Shown piece after piece: positions 1-8,488 of a stretch of DNA of 64,000 bases. Below the pieces are notes generated by a model. The model saw only the letters and a program-made list of their open reading frames with translations, was not told the origin of the DNA and made no database searches. This stretch comes from Burkholderia cenocepacia (GTDB taxonomy: Bacteria; Pseudomonadota; Gammaproteobacteria; Burkholderiales; Burkholderiaceae): assembly GCF_900446215.1 (NCBI RefSeq), contig NZ_UAQZ01000001.1, positions 744,001 to 808,000 of the forward strand, written 5' to 3'. Both the position numbers and the translations under genes were made by a program. How positions within the stretch are numbered: the first letter of the stretch is position 1; every line of letters begins with the position of its first letter.

Positions 1-83
1 GCGGCTTCGGTCTGCGCGTGGCCGCTGGTCGCGGCGAGTGCGAGCGTCGCCACGCAGGCGAGCCGGACGGCAAGTTTTTTCAT
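1..83 (-). CDS. Secreted protein, N-terminal end only (partial)
   Basis: Only the first 27 codons are in the window; the gene continues beyond position 1. They encode a typical Sec signal peptide: a start with two lysines (MKKLAV), a hydrophobic core rich in Ala and Leu, and an Ala-x-Ala type cleavage site at SGHA before QTEA. A purine-rich ribosome binding site (AGGGGAAT) lies just upstream of the ATG at 81-83. The mature protein is outside the window, so its function cannot be named. It is divergent from the XRE-type regulator at 280. Confidence 0.7.
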   Translation of the reverse strand, partial: MKKLAVRLACVATLALAATSGHAQTEA

Positions 84-279
84 TGTTGGATTCCCCTGGA
101 ATGCCTTGTTGTCGATATGCGCGGCGTCCGGCCCATGCGTTGTGGTCGCGGGTCCGGCGCCGCCTCTCAGGTGGCACGGGGGCTATGGTAACGCAGCGAC
201 TGCGCGCGACCGCGGCGGCACGCGGCGCTTACCTCGCAGGTAATGCCGAAGCGGCGCGAGATTGCCTATCATTCGCTCC

Positions 280-1128
280 ATGAACTCGACCGCCACGCTC
301 CATTCGCCTTCCCCGTCCGCCGGCCGCGCGTCCGGCATCGGCCCGCTGCTGCGCACGTGGCGGCAACGCCGGCGCCTGAGCCAGATGGCGCTCGCGCTCG
401 ATGCGGAAGTCTCCGCGCGCCACCTGAGCTTCGTCGAATCGGGCCGCGCGCAGCCGAGCCGCGAGATGGTGCTGCATCTCGCCGAACGCCTCGACGTGCC
501 GCTGCGCGAACGCAACGCGCTGCTCGTCGCGGCCGGCTTCGCGCCGCTGTTTCGCGAACGGCCGTTTTCGGACCCGCAACTGGATGCCGCGCGTCATGCG
601 GTCGAAGCCGTGTTGCGCGGGCACGAGCCTTATCCGGCGCTCGCGGTGGACCGCCACTGGACGCTGCTCGCCGCGAACCGGATGCTCGGCGCGCTGGTCG
701 CGCAGGCCGATCCGGCGCTGCTGCAGCCGCCCGTCAACGTGCTGCGACTGAGCCTGCATCCGGACGGCCTCGCGTCGCAGATCGTTAACTGGCATGAGTG
801 GCGCGCGCACATCCTGCACCGGCTGCAGCGGCAGATCGATGCGAGCGGCGACCGCACGCTGCATGCGCTGCGCGACGAGTTCGCCGCGTATCCGGCGCCG
901 GCCGGGCAGCCCGACGATGCGCACACACGCACCGATTTCGCGGAAATCGCCGTGCCGCTGCGGCTGCGCACGGCGAGCGGCGAGCTGACGTTCTTCAGTA
1001 CGACGACGGTATTCGGCACGCCGGTCGACGTGACGCTGTCGGAACTCGCGATCGAGGCGTTCTTTCCGGCGAATCCGGAAACGGCGGAGGCGATGCGGGC
1101 GCTGGCGGATGCGTTGCCGGCGGAGTAG
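280..1128 (+). CDS. XRE-family transcriptional regulator with MmyB-like ligand domain
   Basis: The 282-residue protein has an N-terminal helix-turn-helix of the XRE/Cro type (about residues 20-80; the recognition region includes SARHLSFVESGRAQPSREM). The C-terminal half resembles the MmyB-like ligand-binding domain, including the pattern PALAVDRHWTLLAANR. Such proteins are usually local transcription regulators with unknown small-molecule ligands. I chose the ATG at 280; an in-frame TTG at 262 would add six residues. It is divergent from the secreted-protein gene at the left edge and may regulate it. It is convergent with the LysE-type gene, 30 bp away. Confidence 0.88.
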   Translation: MNSTATLHSPSPSAGRASGIGPLLRTWRQRRRLSQMALALDAEVSARHLSFVESGRAQPSREMVLHLAERLDVPLRERNALLVAAGFAPLFRERPFSDPQLDAARHAVEAVLRGHEPYPALAVDRHWTLLAANRMLGALVAQADPALLQPPVNVLRLSLHPDGLASQIVNWHEWRAHILHRLQRQIDASGDRTLHALRDEFAAYPAPAGQPDDAHTRTDFAEIAVPLRLRTASGELTFFSTTTVFGTPVDVTLSELAIEAFFPANPETAEAMRALADALPAE

Positions 1129-1158
1129 CCGGCAGGCGCGCCGGTGCCGCGGCCGCGC

Positions 1159-1785
1159 TCAGCGGCGTTCGAGCGCCAGCTTCACGCCCAGCGCGAGCAA
1201 GACTACCCCGCTGACGCGATGCATGCGCGTCAGGATGCGCGGGTTGCGGCGGATCGATGCCGACAGCAGGCCGGCGAACAACGCGACCGGCCCCTTGACG
1301 AGAAACGTCAGCCCGGCAAACGTCGCACCCAGCACGAACAGCGACAGCATCGGATGGGGGGCGCCGGCCGGCACGAATTGCGGCAGGAACGCCAGATAGA
1401 AAAGCGCGACCTTCGGATTGGATACATTGGACAGCGCGCCTTGCGCGAACGCCCGCAGCCGCGACGCCGGCGCATTGCCGTGGCCCGCGAGCGTCAATTC
1501 GCCCGTCGAGCGCAACAGCGTGATGCCGAGGTACAGCAGGTATAGCGCGCCCACCATCTTCAGCGCCGTGAACAGCCATTCGGAGGCCTGAAGAAGGGCG
1601 CCCAGCCCGAGCGTCGCGAGCATCGTATGCACGAGCAGCCCGACGCTGACACCCGCGGCGGTCACGAGGCCCGCGCGCGTGCCGCCGGACAGCGTGCGCG
1701 ACATCACGAGGACCATGTCCTGGCCGGGCGTCAGAATGATCAGAAGGGAGGTGGCCATGAACGGCAACCAGGCGACGTGCGGCAT
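1159..1785 (-). CDS. LysE/RhtB-family amino-acid exporter
   Basis: This is a 208-residue integral membrane protein with about six hydrophobic segments and the family signature near the N terminus (TPGQDMVLVMSRTLSGG). The LysE/RhtB family exports amino acids or their derivatives out of the cytoplasm by proton antiport. The Asn-Pro-Lys segment (NVSNPKVALFYLAFLPQF) mid-protein is also typical. It is divergent from an Lrp/AsnC regulator 168 bp away, which is the classic arrangement for an exporter induced by its own substrate. The substrate cannot be told from sequence. Confidence 0.9.
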   Translation of the reverse strand: MPHVAWLPFMATSLLIILTPGQDMVLVMSRTLSGGTRAGLVTAAGVSVGLLVHTMLATLGLGALLQASEWLFTALKMVGALYLLYLGITLLRSTGELTLAGHGNAPASRLRAFAQGALSNVSNPKVALFYLAFLPQFVPAGAPHPMLSLFVLGATFAGLTFLVKGPVALFAGLLSASIRRNPRILTRMHRVSGVVLLALGVKLALERR

Positions 1786-1912
1786 CTGGAAACTCCTGAA
1801 AGCGGCGCCGCGGCGCGCGGGGATCGCGCGCTTCGGAGGCCGGGCAGTCGTCAGATTATCGGCAATTTCCCGTGGAGATTGGATGCAAAACCGGCTACTT
1901 CCGGCTGTTGAT

Positions 1913-1929
1913 TTGGAGTTATTCTCCAA
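1913..1929. promoter_or_regulatory. Candidate Lrp-type operator (dyad)
   Basis: A perfect 6-bp inverted repeat, TTGGAG and CTCCAA, flanks an AT-rich 5-bp spacer (TTATT). It lies 24 bp before the Lrp/AsnC start codon in the divergent intergenic region. Size and AT-rich centre resemble Lrp/AsnC binding sites; the assignment to this regulator is inference from position. Confidence 0.45.
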
Positions 1930-1953
1930 TCTTGAGGTTTTCGGTAGCCAAAG

Positions 1954-2418
1954 ATGCCAATCAAACTGGATGCAATCGACCGACGCATTCTGCGTGCGTT
2001 GCAGCAGAATTCGAGCCAGACGAACGCCGACATCGCGCAACAGGCGGGACTGTCGCCCACGCCGTGCCTGCGTCGCGTTCACCTGCTCGAGGAACAGGGC
2101 GTGATCGACGCCTACGTCGCGCTGCTGAACCCGGCAGCCGTCGAGCTGCGCTTCACGGCATTCGTGCGCGTCACGCTGGAGCGCCAGGACAAGACGACGG
2201 TCGAACGCTTCGCACGCGAGATGGAGCAGGCGCCCGAAGTGCTCGAGTGCCACCTGATGGCCGGCAGCTACGACTATCTGCTGCGCGTGATCGCGAAGGA
2301 TCTCGACGACTATCAGCGCTTTCAGATGGAAACGCTCACGCAGATCGAAGGCGTGCGCAACGTCGAAACCGAAATCCCGCTGAAGCGCATCAAGCAGACG
2401 GTGCGGTTGCCGATCTAG
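1954..2418 (+). CDS. Lrp/AsnC-family transcriptional regulator
   Basis: At 154 residues this is the standard length for the family. Residues 1-60 form the winged helix-turn-helix (LDAIDRRILRALQQN, then a recognition helix around SPTPCLRRVHLLEEQG). Residues about 65-150 form the RAM (ACT-like) ligand-binding domain, with the HLMAGSYDYLLRVI pattern. These proteins bind DNA as dimers or octamers and sense amino acids. It is divergent from the LysE exporter, so it probably activates export when an amino acid accumulates. A candidate palindromic operator lies just upstream at 1913-1929. Confidence 0.92.
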   Translation: MPIKLDAIDRRILRALQQNSSQTNADIAQQAGLSPTPCLRRVHLLEEQGVIDAYVALLNPAAVELRFTAFVRVTLERQDKTTVERFAREMEQAPEVLECHLMAGSYDYLLRVIAKDLDDYQRFQMETLTQIEGVRNVETEIPLKRIKQTVRLPI

Positions 2419-3785
2419 GTGTCGAGAAACGTCACGGCCTCCCCCGCCGGCTGCCCGTTCAGCGCCTCGTCCCGCACGACGACCTGCCCGCGCACGACCG
2501 TATGCACGGGCCACCCCGTGACCGCACAGCCGTCGTACGGCGTCCACCCGCTCACGCTCGCGATCCATGCGTCGCGAATGATCCGCCGCGCGCGCAGGTC
2601 GACGATGCTGAAATCCGCGTCGTAGCCGGCCGCGATGCGCCCCTTCCCTTCGATGCCGAAAACGCGCGCCGGCCCGGCGCTCGTCAGGTCGACCAGCCGT
2701 TCGAGGCTCAGGCGGCCGGCCTGCACGTGATCGAGCATCAACGGCAGCAGCGTCTGCACGCCGGTCATCCCGCTCGGCGACTGCGGATACGGGCGGCGCT
2801 TTTCGTCGCGCGTATGCGGCGCGTGATCGCTGCCGATCACGTCGACCACGCCGTCGCGAACCGCCTGCCACAGCGCATCCCGATGATGCCGTTCGCGCAC
2901 GGGCGGATTCATCTGCGCGAACGTGCCGAGTCGCTCGTAGCAATCCGGTGCATGCAGGCTCAGGTGATGCGGCGTGACTTCGACCGTCACGCGCCGCCGG
3001 TGCCGCGCGAGCAACGCCATTTCATCCGCCGTGGACACGTGCAGCACATGCAGCCGGCGGCCCGCTTGCGCGGCCAGCCCGACGATGCGCCGCGTCGCGG
3101 CCAGCGCGCTTTCCGCGTCGCGCCAGCGCGGATGGTCGCGCACGTCGCCGCTCGCTTCCGCGATCGCCTTGCGCTCGCGCAGCCGCGCCTCGTCCTCCGC
3201 ATGCACGGCCATGCGCCGCCGGCCGTTGCGCAGGATCCGGCGCAACACGGTTTCGTCGTCGGCCAGCAGATCGCCGAACGAACTGCCCATGAAGACCTTC
3301 ACCCCCGCGCAGCCGGGCAACCGTTCGAGCACCGGCAGCCGTTCGGCATTCACGGCCGAGCCGCCGATGTAGAACGCGTAGTTGCACCACGCACGGCCGC
3401 GCGCGAGATCGAGCTTGGCGCCCAGATCCTGCTCGTCCAGCGTCAGCGGATGCGTATTGGGCATCTCGAAGATCGTCGTGACGCCGCCGAGCACCGCGCC
3501 GCGCATGCCGGCCTCGAGGGTCTCCTTGTGCGTGAGCCCCGGTTCGCGGAAATGCACCTGGCTGTCGACCACGCCCGGCAACACGTGCAAGCCGCGCGCA
3601 TCGAGCAGCACGTCGGCGCTCCACGCGCCGTGCAGCGCGCCCAGCGCGACGACGCGGCCATCCGCGCACGCGACGTCGATCCGCTCGGCGCCGCCGGGCG
3701 TCATCACCGTGCCGCCGTGCACCAGCAGATCGGCGTGCCGCAGCTTCGATCGGTCGCCCGCTTCCTGTCGCAGCCGCGCGTCCAT
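2415..3785 (-). CDS. pyrC: Dihydroorotase (zinc-limitation paralogue, PyrC2-type)
   Basis: The 456-residue amidohydrolase-fold enzyme should interconvert carbamoyl aspartate and dihydroorotate in pyrimidine synthesis. Visible metal and catalytic positions are QVHFREPG (Gln76, His78, Arg80), Lys163 in GVKVFMGSS (the usual carboxylated Lys), His195, His249 and Asp320 in GSDHAPH. The first His of the usual HxH pair is Gln, a variant I recall from part of the family. It is the last gene of the Zur-like operon, 3 bp after the carbonic-anhydrase-like gene, which suggests a spare enzyme for low zinc. Its tail overlaps the end of the convergent Lrp gene by 4 bp. A related hydantoinase role is less likely. 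Confidence 0.87.
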   Translation of the reverse strand: MDARLRQEAGDRSKLRHADLLVHGGTVMTPGGAERIDVACADGRVVALGALHGAWSADVLLDARGLHVLPGVVDSQVHFREPGLTHKETLEAGMRGAVLGGVTTIFEMPNTHPLTLDEQDLGAKLDLARGRAWCNYAFYIGGSAVNAERLPVLERLPGCAGVKVFMGSSFGDLLADDETVLRRILRNGRRRMAVHAEDEARLRERKAIAEASGDVRDHPRWRDAESALAATRRIVGLAAQAGRRLHVLHVSTADEMALLARHRRRVTVEVTPHHLSLHAPDCYERLGTFAQMNPPVRERHHRDALWQAVRDGVVDVIGSDHAPHTRDEKRRPYPQSPSGMTGVQTLLPLMLDHVQAGRLSLERLVDLTSAGPARVFGIEGKGRIAAGYDADFSIVDLRARRIIRDAWIASVSGWTPYDGCAVTGWPVHTVVRGQVVVRDEALNGQPAGEAVTFLDT

Positions 3786-3788
3786 GCG

Positions 3789-4349
3789 TCAGAACTCGTT
3801 CTGGATGTGCTTGTAACCGAGCACCAGCGCATTGTTCGTGCGCGCGACGTCCTCGGAGAAATCGCTCGCGTCGGCCGTCACCTGCGGCAACGCGGCGAGG
3901 TCGGTTTCCGGCCCGATGCGTTCGGTCGAGCGCACGTAGAAGCCCGGCGGCAGGTGGCAGCCGTCGACGACCGCGTTGTAGCGCACCACGCAGCCGTCGT
4001 CGATCGTGCAGTTGAACAGCACGCTGTTGAAGCCGACGAACACGCCGTCGCCGACCTTGCACGGCCCGTGGACGATCGCGCGATGCGCGATCGACGTGTG
4101 CCGGCCGATCGTCACGCTCGCACCCGATTTCGAGTGGATCACGACGCCGTCCTGGATGTTCGAATGCGCGCCGATCACGATCGGCGCGATCTGGCCGTCG
4201 GCATCCGTTTCGTCGGCACGGATCACCGCGTACGGGCCGATGAACACGTTCTCCTCGACGATCACGTGCCCGCACAGGATGGCGGTCGGGTCGACGAACG
4301 CGTTCGGATGAATCGTCGGCAGATCGCCGCGCGGGTTCTTTCGGATCAT
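3789..4349 (-). CDS. Gamma-carbonic-anhydrase-like hexapeptide-repeat protein
   Basis: The 186-residue protein is a left-handed beta-helix made of hexapeptide repeats (for example VVIHSKSGASVTIG and CKVGDGVFVGFNSVLF). Three His residues at the expected metal positions are visible: one in VIHSKSG and two in IAHRAIVHG. Gamma-class carbonic anhydrases hydrate CO2 and can use iron or cobalt in place of zinc, which fits membership in a zinc-limitation operon. The start overlaps the stop of the QueD-like gene by one base (TGATG), implying translational coupling. Activity is not proven; many such proteins have no measured carbonic anhydrase activity. Confidence 0.85.
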   Translation of the reverse strand: MIRKNPRGDLPTIHPNAFVDPTAILCGHVIVEENVFIGPYAVIRADETDADGQIAPIVIGAHSNIQDGVVIHSKSGASVTIGRHTSIAHRAIVHGPCKVGDGVFVGFNSVLFNCTIDDGCVVRYNAVVDGCHLPPGFYVRSTERIGPETDLAALPQVTADASDFSEDVARTNNALVLGYKHIQNEF

Positions 4350-4927
4350 CAGGATTCCTGCCTTGAAAGGACATGACTGCGCTTGAGCCGCTCGAACAGG
4401 CCCGGATCGCGCCACTGCGCGACGATGGCCGGCGCGAACACGATCGCGTCGAGATCGATGCGGCCCATGCGCGGGTTGAATGCGTCGTCGCGGAAGCACT
4501 GCGCGTAGCCGGTCTCGGTCTCGTGAACGATCACCGAATGCAGTCGCACGTCGGCTTCGCCGTTCGACATCGGCGTGCCCGACAGCGCGGCATCGACGAG
4601 CCGGAACAGCACGCGCGAGAACTGCTCGGCGCTCGGCGACACCGGCAGCAGCACCCAGCGCTCCGAATGCCGACGCATGCTTTCGACATAGCGCGGATCG
4701 TCGTCCGACCACAGCGTCACCGCATGGTCGAACGCGTCGATCAGGTCGCGCACGTCGCCCTTGAGCAGCCCGAAGTCGTAGATCATCTGCCCGTGGTCCA
4801 GCGCATGCGCTTCGAGCAGCAACTCGACACGGTACGAATGACCATGGATCGAATGCGAGCAGCGCCGCGTGCTGCAGCCGCGCACGACGTGCGCATTCTC
4901 GAAGCGGAACAGCTTGCGGATCAGCAT
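4349..4927 (-). CDS. queD: 6-pyruvoyl-tetrahydropterin synthase / QueD-like
   Basis: The 192-residue protein belongs to the QueD/PTPS family, which forms 6-carboxytetrahydropterin from dihydroneopterin triphosphate on the way to queuosine. His13 (FENAHVV) and the HGH pair (His28, His30) are the expected zinc ligands. Cys18 and Cys23 in CSTRRCSHS sit where the catalytic Cys lies. A C-terminal HETETGYAQ segment completes the active site. It follows folE2 with a 7-base overlap (ATGCTGA) and overlaps the next gene by one base. Its place in the zinc-limitation operon marks it as a second QueD copy (QueD2). Confidence 0.87.
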   Translation of the reverse strand: MLIRKLFRFENAHVVRGCSTRRCSHSIHGHSYRVELLLEAHALDHGQMIYDFGLLKGDVRDLIDAFDHAVTLWSDDDPRYVESMRRHSERWVLLPVSPSAEQFSRVLFRLVDAALSGTPMSNGEADVRLHSVIVHETETGYAQCFRDDAFNPRMGRIDLDAIVFAPAIVAQWRDPGLFERLKRSHVLSRQES

Positions 4928-5850
4928 GCGTCGGCCCCCTCGCGCAGCGGAGCGGCCCATGCCACCGCATCGTGCGGATGCAGGCTTTCGAGATGGCGCA
5001 CGCGCACGCGCGGGCCCGCATGATGGCCTTCCAGCGCGGCCTGCACGCGGCGCGCGGCATCCTCGACGAACATCAGGTTGCCGCCGTTCAGCACCGCGAA
5101 CGCCTGCTCGTCCGCACGCTTGACGGCCGTCTGCACCGGCGTGCCGAGCGCCTGCTCGACGCGATCGATCAGGCCGATCAGCCCCAGCGTCGCGCCATCG
5201 GCGGGCAGCGCCACGCTGACGACGGCTTCGCTGCGCTGGCTGTGCGGCGTGGCGGCCGTCGCATGCTGTTTCAGCCATGCGGCGACCGCTGCCGGGTCCA
5301 CGCGATCCTCGCGGCCGAACGCCGTCAGGAACGCCTGTTCGATCCAGTGCCGCGACAGCGCGGCCGAACACGGGCACGTCGACGAATAGACGACCGTCAC
5401 CTGCGCGCGCAACGCGAATGCGTCGCCGGCCAGCGTCGCGTCGACCCGCACCGGATAGGCCTTCCAGCCGCTCAGCCCGTCGGTCACGAGCGCCGTGCGG
5501 CGGGCCAGCAGGTCGAAGTGCAGCCGCACGCGTGCGCTGCGCGTATCGCAGTCGCGGTGGCTGTCGACCATCGCGCGCAGCACGCGCTGCAGGCCGGCCG
5601 GCGACAGCGCTTCGCCGTCGGCCAGCCAGTCGAGCAGCCAGTACAGCCGCGACATGTGAATGCCTTTCACCTGCGGCGCAGGCAGATCGACCTGCACGTC
5701 GGCACGCGCATGCACGTCGCGCCGGCAGCCGGGCTCCGCCACGACGACGGGCAGGTCGATGCCCTGCATGCCGACCCATTCCAGCGGGCGGTGCCCCGGC
5801 GCGGCATCGGTCAGGGAAATATCGGGAAGCGCTGCGTTCATGCTTGACAT
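4921..5850 (-). CDS. folE2: GTP cyclohydrolase IB (FolE2)
   Basis: The protein converts GTP to 7,8-dihydroneopterin triphosphate, the first step of folate and queuosine synthesis. It is the FolE2 type, which can work with manganese when FolE lacks zinc. The catalytic Cys lies in the signature [12 protein letters not shown]. The N-terminal [11 protein letters not shown] segment and C-terminal HPHDA also fit the family, and the length (about 309 residues) is normal. The start is uncertain: ATGs exist at 5871, 5850 and 5841, with only weak Shine-Dalgarno support for each. It is second in the Zur-like operon and feeds substrate to the QueD-like enzyme encoded next. Confidence 0.92.
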   Translation of the reverse strand: MSSMNAALPDISLTDAAPGHRPLEWVGMQGIDLPVVVAEPGCRRDVHARADVQVDLPAPQVKGIHMSRLYWLLDWLADGEALSPAGLQRVLRAMVDSHRDCDTRSARVRLHFDLLARRTALVTDGLSGWKAYPVRVDATLAGDAFALRAQVTVVYSSTCPCSAALSRHWIEQAFLTAFGREDRVDPAAVAAWLKQHATAATPHSQRSEAVVSVALPADGATLGLIGLIDRVEQALGTPVQTAVKRADEQAFAVLNGGNLMFVEDAARRVQAALEGHHAGPRVRVRHLESLHPHDAVAWAAPLREGADAC

Positions 5851-5901
5851 CCGGTGGAGCGCCTTCTCCATCCGGATCGATGCAGGAAGCGCGCGTTCAG
5901 G

Positions 5902-7110
5902 TCAGGGCCAGTCGCGAAACGGGTTGTTCCACGTGGTCCAGTGTTCGGGGCCGGTCGCCATCTCGGCGTCGGTCAGCAGACACGCGTCGAAGCGCGCGCG
6001 CAACGCCGGCTCGTCCATGTCCATGCCGATCAGCACGAGTTCCTGCCGGGCGTCGCCGACATGCTCGTCCCAGCGCGCGCGGATCTGCGCGACGGCTTCC
6101 GGGTCCTGCGGCCAACGCTCGGGCGGCACGGCCGCCCACCAGTGGCCGGCCGGCCCGTGCCGCGCGACCGCGCCCGCCTGCGACCACGAACCGGCGACGG
6201 CCGGATGCGTGGCCAGCCAGAAGAACCCCTTCGAGCGGACGACGCCCGGCCATTCGCTTTCGACGAGATCGAAGAAGCGCTGCGGATGGAACGGCCGCCG
6301 CGCGCGATAGACGAAACTGCGGATCCCGTACTCGTCGGTCTCCGGCGTGTGCGTGCCGCGCAGTTCCTGCAGCCAGCCCGGCGCGCGCGACGCCGCGTCG
6401 AAGTCGAACAGGCCGGTGTCGAGCACACGTTCGAGCGGCACCTTGCCGAATTCGGCGATCTCGATCCGCGCACGCGGGTTCAGCCCGCGCAGCAGCGCGA
6501 CCAGCCGCTCGCGTGCGCTGCCGTCGATCAGGTCGATCTTGTTGATCACGAGCACGTCGCAGAACTCGATCTGGTCGATCAGCAGATCGACGACCGTGCG
6601 CGCGTCCTCGTCGCCCATCGATTCGCCGCGCGCTTGCAGGCTGTCGCGCGACGCGTAATCGCGCAGGAAATTGAACGCGTCGACCACCGTCACCATCGTG
6701 TCGAGCCGCGCGACTTCGCCGAGGCTGCGGCCGTCCTCGCCTTCGAACGTGAACGTCTCGGCCACCGGCAGCGGCTCCGAGATGCCGGTCGATTCGATCA
6801 CGAGCTGATCGAAGCGCCCTTCGCGCGCGAGCCGGTCAACCTCGATCAGCAGATCGTCGCGCAGCGTGCAGCAAATGCAGCCGTTGCTCATCTCGACCAG
6901 CTTCTCGTCGGTGCGCGACAGCCCCGCGCCGCCGTCGCGCACGAGCGCGGCGTCGATGTTGACCTCCGACATGTCGTTGACGATGACCGCGACGCGCCGG
7001 CCCTCGCGATTGTTGAGGATGTGGTTGAGCAGCGTCGTCTTGCCGGCGCCGAGAAAGCCGGACAGGACGGTCACGGGAAGCCGCGTGGACGGGTGAAGGG
7101 CGGGGCTCAT
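5902..7110 (-). CDS. COG0523-family zinc-chaperone GTPase (CobW/ZigA-like)
   Basis: This 402-residue G3E-family GTPase has Walker A GFLGAGKT (residues 18-25), the metal-binding CxCC motif in SNGCICC (Cys78, Cys80, Cys81), and the guanine-specificity motif NKID. The C-terminal CobW domain begins near YGIRSFVYR. COG0523 proteins are thought to deliver zinc to client enzymes when zinc is scarce. This is the first gene of the operon and lies directly behind the Zur-like dyad at 7143-7179. I chose the ATG at 7108-7110; an upstream ATG at 7173 would place the dyad inside the reading frame. There is no His-rich loop, unlike some relatives. Confidence 0.92.
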   Translation of the reverse strand: MSPALHPSTRLPVTVLSGFLGAGKTTLLNHILNNREGRRVAVIVNDMSEVNIDAALVRDGGAGLSRTDEKLVEMSNGCICCTLRDDLLIEVDRLAREGRFDQLVIESTGISEPLPVAETFTFEGEDGRSLGEVARLDTMVTVVDAFNFLRDYASRDSLQARGESMGDEDARTVVDLLIDQIEFCDVLVINKIDLIDGSARERLVALLRGLNPRARIEIAEFGKVPLERVLDTGLFDFDAASRAPGWLQELRGTHTPETDEYGIRSFVYRARRPFHPQRFFDLVESEWPGVVRSKGFFWLATHPAVAGSWSQAGAVARHGPAGHWWAAVPPERWPQDPEAVAQIRARWDEHVGDARQELVLIGMDMDEPALRARFDACLLTDAEMATGPEHWTTWNNPFRDWP

Positions 7111-7142
7111 CGGGCGATTCCGGAACAGGACATTGAGGATGA

Positions 7143-7179
7143 AATGATATATTGTATCGCTACGATATAACATATCATT
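7143..7179. promoter_or_regulatory. Zur-like operator dyad for the zinc-limitation operon
   Basis: Two 17-bp arms (7143-7159 and 7163-7179) are complementary at 15 of 17 positions around a 3-bp centre. The site is strikingly AT-rich for this genome (GATAT, TATCG and CGATATAAC blocks). It sits 33-69 bp before the COG0523 start codon. Zur sites in Proteobacteria are AT-rich dyads of the GTTATA/TATAAC type, and every gene in the operon is a known kind of Zur target. Assignment to Zur is strong inference, not proof. Confidence 0.75.
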
Positions 7180-7276
7180 CCAGGCGTCCAGCAGCCCGGC
7201 TCATCGATGCGGCGACAGCGAGGGCGGCACGAAGGCCGCGGTACGCGGGGCCGTGCCGGCAGCGCCCCGCTGCGTA

Positions 7277-8488
7277 TTACGTATAGAGCGACGCCGGCGG
7301 CAATGCGTCGGTCAGCGCGAACCGGCCCACGTCGCGCAGCCGGTAGTCGAGCGGATCATGGAGCGTATGCGTGCGGGCGTTCCGCCAGAAGCGGTCGAGG
7401 CCGAGCGACGCGGCCGTCGCGCGCGCGCCGCATGCGTCGAACAGCGCCTCGCCGTTGTCGAGCGCCGCGCGCTGCGCGACGATCTTCGCTTCCGACACCG
7501 CGAGTGCGACTTCGGCGCGTTCGTCGGCCGTCAGCGCATCCTGCCGCGCCCACGCGTGCTGCAACGCGTGGGCCGCGCGATCGGCCAGCGCCGCCGCGGC
7601 GACCGCGCGCACGCGCATGTCGCCGAAGCGCTGCAGCGTGTACGGATCGTCCTCGGCCCGCTCGACGTCCGAGTGAATCCACGGGCGGCCATGCTGCCGC
7701 ACGTAGTCGCGCGCCTCGGCCAGCGCACCTTCCGCGAGACCGACGAACAGGTTCGTCAGCACGAGCTGCGACACGAGCGTGCGCAGCGTCGCGCGCGGCG
7801 TCGGCGGCGCTTCCGACCGATGCAGCACCTCGTCGGCCGCGAGCGTCACGCCGTCGAAGCGCACGCTGCCGCTGTCGGTCTGGCGCTGGCCGACCGGGTC
7901 CCAGTCGTCGTTGACGGTGATCCCGGCCCGATCGGTCGGCACCACGCCGAACACGGTGCGGCCGATGGCCGGATCGTGCGCGGATACCGTCATCCGCTGC
8001 GAGCCGCGCGTGCCGGAACAGAAGCCCTTCACGCCGTCGAGCCGGTAGCCGCCGTCGGGCGTCGCCGTGGCCACGAGCCGCGTGTCGAGCGGATTGACCG
8101 CGTTGCCCCACCACCAGCGCCCGTCGACCGTGCCGCGCAGGTAGCGCTCGCGCTGCGCGGCGTTGCCCCACACGTCGACGCTCACCACCTGCAGGCACTG
8201 GAACCCGACGAGATGCGCGAGCGCGCTGTCGACCCGCGCGACCTGCCGGATCACGTCGTAGATCGCGGGCCACGCCGCCTCCTGGCCGCCGAACGCGCGC
8301 GGAACCGCGAGCGTCAGCAAACCCGCGTCGGCGAGCCATTGCTTCTCCTGCGCGGCGTGACCGCCCGCGCGGTCGCGCTCGGCGGCGCTCACGCGCAGCG
8401 CGTCGATCGCGCGCGCCAGCGCAGCGCGGTCGACGGCCGGTGCATCGGTATCCGGCACCAGCGTCGCCGGGCCGCGGGGATCGTTCAT
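7277..8488 (-). CDS. Acyl-CoA-dehydrogenase-fold flavin monooxygenase (SfnB/DszC-like)
   Basis: The 403-residue protein has the acyl-CoA dehydrogenase fold: N-terminal helices (about 1-120), a middle beta-barrel (DGYRLDGVKGFCSGTRGS style, about 125-230) and a C-terminal helical domain. Relatives in sulfur-scavenging loci (SfnB, DszC) are FMNH2-dependent oxygenases acting on sulfones or sulfides rather than dehydrogenases. The usual catalytic Glu of true acyl-CoA dehydrogenases is not evident at the expected place. The start overlaps the stop of the ferritin-like gene by 4 bases (ATGA). It is the last gene of the MetQ-N-I operon, which supports a role in organosulfur oxidation. The substrate is unknown. 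Confidence 0.8.
   Translation of the reverse strand: MNDPRGPATLVPDTDAPAVDRAALARAIDALRVSAAERDRAGGHAAQEKQWLADAGLLTLAVPRAFGGQEAAWPAIYDVIRQVARVDSALAHLVGFQCLQVVSVDVWGNAAQRERYLRGTVDGRWWWGNAVNPLDTRLVATATPDGGYRLDGVKGFCSGTRGSQRMTVSAHDPAIGRTVFGVVPTDRAGITVNDDWDPVGQRQTDSGSVRFDGVTLAADEVLHRSEAPPTPRATLRTLVSQLVLTNLFVGLAEGALAEARDYVRQHGRPWIHSDVERAEDDPYTLQRFGDMRVRAVAAAALADRAAHALQHAWARQDALTADERAEVALAVSEAKIVAQRAALDNGEALFDACGARATAASLGLDRFWRNARTHTLHDPLDYRLRDVGRFALTDALPPASLYT

Noticed and set aside
7111..7173. Longer N terminus for the COG0523 GTPase starting at the ATG at 7173
   Set aside because: The extension would read through the Zur-like dyad and does not fit the family, whose proteins start just before the Walker A strand.
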